From Extibacter muris (lineage in GTDB: Bacteria; Bacillota; Clostridia; Lachnospirales; Lachnospiraceae), in NCBI RefSeq assembly GCF_004345005.1, contig NZ_SMMX01000003.1:62001-126000 (forward strand): a stretch of 64,000 nt of DNA, read 5' to 3'. The position numbers were made by a program, and so were the translations under genes. A model generated the notes under the pieces. That model had not been told where the DNA came from, did no database searches, and worked only from the letters and a program-made list of their open reading frames with translations. Numbering within the stretch: position 1 is the stretch's first letter; the number at the start of each line of letters is the position of its first letter. This document shows, piece by piece, positions 61,187-64,000 of this stretch.

Positions 61187-61861
61187 ATGGCGGCAAACAG
61201 CGAGACAGTATATATAAAAGCGGACAGGAACGTAGAGGTCACCAAGCCCGATGTGACGTTAGGGGACGTGCTTACGATGGAATGTTCCAATCCGTCGGTC
61301 GTTCCGAAACTGAATACACTGAAGCTGCTGAAATTTCATCACACAGATAAGAAAAACCAGAACAGAGTTGCAGTATCCATCTTAAAAGTGATAGAAATTA
61401 TCCACGAGCAGTTTCCCAATATGGATATACAGAACCTGGGGGAGCAAGACTTTATCGTAACATACGAACAGCAGCAGACGGCCGGTGGACTTGTACATGC
61501 CCTGAAAGCATCATGTGTTATCGTCATTACGTTCATAGGTGCTGCATTTTCTATTATGGCCTTTAACAATGACGTTGATACGGTCAAGCTGTTCTCTCAG
61601 ATATATAAGCTTGTGACAGGGCAGAAGTCTAGTGGCTTTACGATTCTGGAGCTTACGTATTGTATCGGGCTGATTATAGGTATTCTCATATTCTTTAATC
61701 ATTTTGGAAAGAAAAAATTCACCGTAGATCCGACTCCAATGGAAGTTGAGATGCGTCTGTATGAAAATGATATCCAGACGACATTGATAGAAACATATTC
61801 CAGAAAGGGCAAAGAGCAGGATGTGGGCAACACAAATCCTTCTGGCACTCATCGGACTTAG
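61187..61861 (+). CDS. spoVAA: Stage V sporulation protein AA
   Basis: The 224-residue protein has a soluble N-terminal part (YIKADRNVEVTKPDVTLGDV, with the NLGEQDFIVTYE strand) and two membrane segments in the C-terminal half (SCVIVITFIGAAFSIMAF, TYCIGLIIGILIFFNHF). It is part of the SpoVA channel for dipicolinic acid. Coding ends 41 bases inside spoVAB. Confidence 0.85.
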   Translation: MAANSETVYIKADRNVEVTKPDVTLGDVLTMECSNPSVVPKLNTLKLLKFHHTDKKNQNRVAVSILKVIEIIHEQFPNMDIQNLGEQDFIVTYEQQQTAGGLVHALKASCVIVITFIGAAFSIMAFNNDVDTVKLFSQIYKLVTGQKSSGFTILELTYCIGLIIGILIFFNHFGKKKFTVDPTPMEVEMRLYENDIQTTLIETYSRKGKEQDVGNTNPSGTHRT

Positions 61862-62237
61862 CGCCGGAGTAGTTGTTGCAGGCGGTCTGTTTTCCTTTAT
61901 CATCGGACTTGGAGTCGTATCCGATTTTGCAGACCGTACGCACACCGGAGAACACATCTTATTGTATGAGGACTGCGTCGCACTTGGCGGCATGCTTGGC
62001 AATATATTTTTTATCTACAGGATTGCCATTCCGCACGGCGGCTTCCTGCTGCCTATATTCGGGCTGTTTGCAGGCATATTTGTTGGCTGCTGGTCCATGG
62101 CGCTGGCAGAAATCTTAAACGTATTTCCAATTTTTATCCGGCGGGTAAAGCTATTGAGATATATCCCTTATCTAATCGCCGGGATGGCGTTGGGCAAAGG
62201 AATCGGCTCACTGATATTCTTTTTCAACCGTTGGTAA
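61821..62237 (+). CDS. spoVAB: Stage V sporulation protein AB
   Basis: The 138-residue membrane protein has four hydrophobic segments and the conserved SAGVVVAGGLFSFIIGLGVV start and GCWSMALAEILNVFP motif. It is part of the dipicolinic-acid transport complex in the inner forespore membrane. A repeat hairpin separates it from spoVAC. Confidence 0.85.
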   Translation: MWATQILLALIGLSAGVVVAGGLFSFIIGLGVVSDFADRTHTGEHILLYEDCVALGGMLGNIFFIYRIAIPHGGFLLPIFGLFAGIFVGCWSMALAEILNVFPIFIRRVKLLRYIPYLIAGMALGKGIGSLIFFFNRW

Positions 62238-62275
62238 AAAGGGACACGGCAAAATCAATCGGGGACAGGGGAAAG

Positions 62276-62323
62276 TGAGGTTGGGGACGGAGGTTTTTTA
62301 AAAAACCTCCGTCCCCAACCTCA
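62276..62323 (+). repeat. GTCCC-rich repeat, copy 2: perfect 48-base palindrome inside the spoVA operon
   Basis: Bases 62276-62299 and 62300-62323 are exact reverse complements, centred on TTTTTTAAAAAA. The arms contain TTGGGGACGGAGG, as in copy 1. GGGACACGG and GGGGACAGGG just upstream belong to the same pattern. It would form a strong hairpin between spoVAB and spoVAC. Confidence 0.85.
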
Positions 62324-62357
62324 CCCGCCCGAGTTATCCCCAAAAGGAGGAATAATT

Positions 62358-62819
62358 GTGGATAAGCAAAAACAGCAGCAGGCTTATGAAAATTACGTAA
62401 AACAAAAAACGCCGGTACACAACCTTCCGGCAAATATGGCTAAGGCTTTCGTTGTCGGGGGCATCATCTGCGTCATAGGACAGGCAATTTTGAACTATTG
62501 TGAGAAGGTGGGTCTTGATAAGGATACGAGCGCCGGATGGACTTCTCTCATACTTATCCTGCTCAGCGTACTGCTGACTGGGATCAATGTATACCCGAGC
62601 ATCGCCAAATGGGGCGGAGCCGGTGCGCTTGTGCCGATTACCGGTTTTGCTAACTCTGTGGCAGCGCCTGCTATAGAATATAAGAAGGAAGGCCAGGTCA
62701 TGGGTATCGGCTGCAAGATTTTCACAATCGCAGGCCCGGTCATCCTGTATGGTATCTTCACGAGCTGGGCCATAGGGCTCGGATATTGGATTCTGAAACT
62801 TGCAGACATCATCAAATAG
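62358..62819 (+). CDS. spoVAC: Stage V sporulation protein AC
   Basis: The 153 residues contain about four membrane segments and the family motifs (KAFVVGGIICVIGQAI, LTGINVYPSIAKWGGAG, VPITGFANSVAAPAIEYK, GCKIFTIAGPVILYG). It is a mechanosensitive-channel-like SpoVA component that releases dipicolinic acid. GTG start with AAGGAGG 8 nt upstream. spoVAD and spoVAE, which normally follow, are not found. Confidence 0.9.
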   Translation: MDKQKQQQAYENYVKQKTPVHNLPANMAKAFVVGGIICVIGQAILNYCEKVGLDKDTSAGWTSLILILLSVLLTGINVYPSIAKWGGAGALVPITGFANSVAAPAIEYKKEGQVMGIGCKIFTIAGPVILYGIFTSWAIGLGYWILKLADIIK

Positions 62820-62938
62820 ATTTTTACGATAGACAACATATTCCCGATTCTTACCGCATAAGGTTGTACTAGGACAGGAAGTACAGGCCTGTTGAATTCC
62901 ATTTTAAGGGGTTAATGCGGATAAGGAGAGGGAATATT

Positions 62939-64000
62939 ATGTTTGAGAACAAGACAGTCAGGGAAGCATGCGAAGAATTGAAAACCAATTCAGAGCATGG
63001 CCTTTCCTATACGGAAGCAGCGCAGCGCCTGCAGGAGAATGGCGCAAATGAGCTCAAGTCTGCCAGAAAGAAGACGAAGATCGAGTCGTTCTTTGAGCAG
63101 CTTAATGACCCGCTCATATATGTCCTGCTTGCCGCGGCGGCGGTTTCTATACTGTTACAGGAAGTCAGCGATGCCATCATTATAATTGTCGTAGTGCTGA
63201 TGAACGCGTTTGTCGGTATCATCCAAGAAGGAAAGGCGCAAAAAGCGTTAGATTCCCTGAAGAAGCTGACAAGCCCAAGGGCAATCGTAATCCGTGAAGG
63301 AAAAGAGCAGGAGGTACAGGCATCTTCGCTAGTGCCAGGTGACATCGTATGTCTGGACGCCGGCTGCCAGGTACCTGCCGATATGAGGCTTGTCAAGGCA
63401 AATAATCTAAAGGTAGAAGAATCTGCGCTGACCGGAGAATCGCTGCCGATTGAAAAAAATGTAGACTTTATTGCCGGAAAAGGGAAGGGACAAGGATACA
63501 AAGCGTCATCCGTACCACTCGGAGACCGCAGAAACATGGCCTATATGTCCACAATAGTGACAAACGGGCGTGGGCTAGGAATCGTGACAGCCACAGGGAT
63601 GCATACAGAAATCGGGAAGATAGCGGCACTGATCAATGACAGCCAGGAGGAGATAACGCCACTGCAGAAGCGCCTGGGAGAACTTGGCAAGATGCTGAGC
63701 ATACTGTCGCTTGGACTGTGCGCCGCCTTATTTGTGATTGCGGTACTACAGCACCGTAACATGGCAGAGATGCTTATCACGGCCATATCACTGGCAGTGG
63801 CAGCGGTGCCGGAAGGGCTTCCGGCCGTCGTTACGATCTGTCTGGCACTAAGCGTGACACGGATGGTGAAGGTACATACGATAGTGAGGAGGCTGCCCTC
63901 AGTAGAAACACTCGGAGCAGTAAGCGTTGTCTGCTCTGACAAGACGGGGACGCTGACACAGAATAAGATGACTGTGGAAGGCTGCTATATCAACCAGAGA
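62939..64000 (+). CDS. P-type cation ATPase (Ca2+-type, PMA/SERCA group), cut by window end
   Basis: The visible 354 residues cover the N-terminal domain, four membrane segments, the actuator motif ALTGESLP, the ion-binding PEGLP motif in segment 4 and the phosphorylation site D334KTGTLT. The gene runs off the window. The family pumps Ca2+ or other divalent cations outward. GGAGAGGG lies 6 nt before the ATG. Confidence 0.9.
   Translation, partial: MFENKTVREACEELKTNSEHGLSYTEAAQRLQENGANELKSARKKTKIESFFEQLNDPLIYVLLAAAAVSILLQEVSDAIIIIVVVLMNAFVGIIQEGKAQKALDSLKKLTSPRAIVIREGKEQEVQASSLVPGDIVCLDAGCQVPADMRLVKANNLKVEESALTGESLPIEKNVDFIAGKGKGQGYKASSVPLGDRRNMAYMSTIVTNGRGLGIVTATGMHTEIGKIAALINDSQEEITPLQKRLGELGKMLSILSLGLCAALFVIAVLQHRNMAEMLITAISLAVAAVPEGLPAVVTICLALSVTRMVKVHTIVRRLPSVETLGAVSVVCSDKTGTLTQNKMTVEGCYINQR

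Noticed and set aside
1-64000. CRISPR array or cas genes
   Set aside because: No regularly spaced direct repeats were seen, and no Cas-type protein is recognisable among the products.
1-64000. Alternative genetic code to explain internal stops
   Set aside because: TGA, TAG and TAA all serve as normal stops for intact genes in the window. The interrupted genes carry different stops, plus frameshifts and deletions.

Overview
The window looks like a chromosome segment of a spore-forming, anaerobic, gut-type Firmicute of the Lachnospiraceae (Clostridium cluster XIVa). Evidence: a spoIIAA-spoIIAB-sigF-spoVA sporulation block, a T-box leader in front of valS, a selenocysteine-containing GrdB-type reductase subunit, a yybP-ykoY leader, a stand-alone Spo0A DNA-binding domain and many small families (DUF3795, DUF2461, DUF2935, YccF) common in that group. 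Relatedness to C. scindens or C. hylemonae is an impression only. No species marker is present.

Layout. 1-12 kb: accessory genes, many decayed (CPBP protease ends, a broken inositol monophosphatase, three acetyltransferase or phosphotransfer remnants), around a signalling cassette of an HD-GYP/GGDEF protein, a solute-binding lipoprotein, a hybrid histidine kinase and a broken HPt gene. 12-15.6 kb: a graveyard of mobile DNA (IS110 and IS3 transposase remnants, a phage tail/lysis remnant, a tRNA-like 3' end, the 5' part of a group II intron). 15.6-20.3 kb: a two-gene operon of a DUF2935 protein and a 1227-residue six-cupredoxin multicopper oxidase, the most interesting system here. 20.3-24.6 kb: AT-rich, broken, mostly unknown genes. 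24.6-30.1 kb: a radical SAM protein with an ECF-type membrane protein, a cold-shock gene, pyridoxamine kinase, a damaged grdE-grdB pair and tRNA-Arg.

30-43 kb: a heterodimeric ABC exporter, a YccF gene behind a probable Mn2+ riboswitch, an ABC-2 type transporter, an ECF sigma factor, housekeeping-like unknowns, and three adjacent genes (YkvI-like transporter, short-chain dehydrogenase, aminotransferase) all carrying apparent internal or junction deletions. 43-51 kb: a diguanylate cyclase, a WYL regulator, a truncated Nei/Fpg glycosylase, a CAT-like acyltransferase, more remnants, the Spo0A-C protein with a 0A-like box, and tRNA-Ala. 51-64 kb: a tidy core region with valS, an LTA-synthase-type sulfatase, folC, a TPR protein, the sporulation operon and the start of a P-type cation ATPase.

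A recurring theme is that deletions have joined neighbouring genes or removed internal stretches, often leaving the reading frame open (inositol monophosphatase, HD-GYP protein, grdE/grdB, YkvI-like protein, SDR/aminotransferase, Nei/Fpg, metallo-beta-lactamase protein). Statements about missing residues rest on remembered family lengths and need alignment. Everything else is read directly from the sequence.
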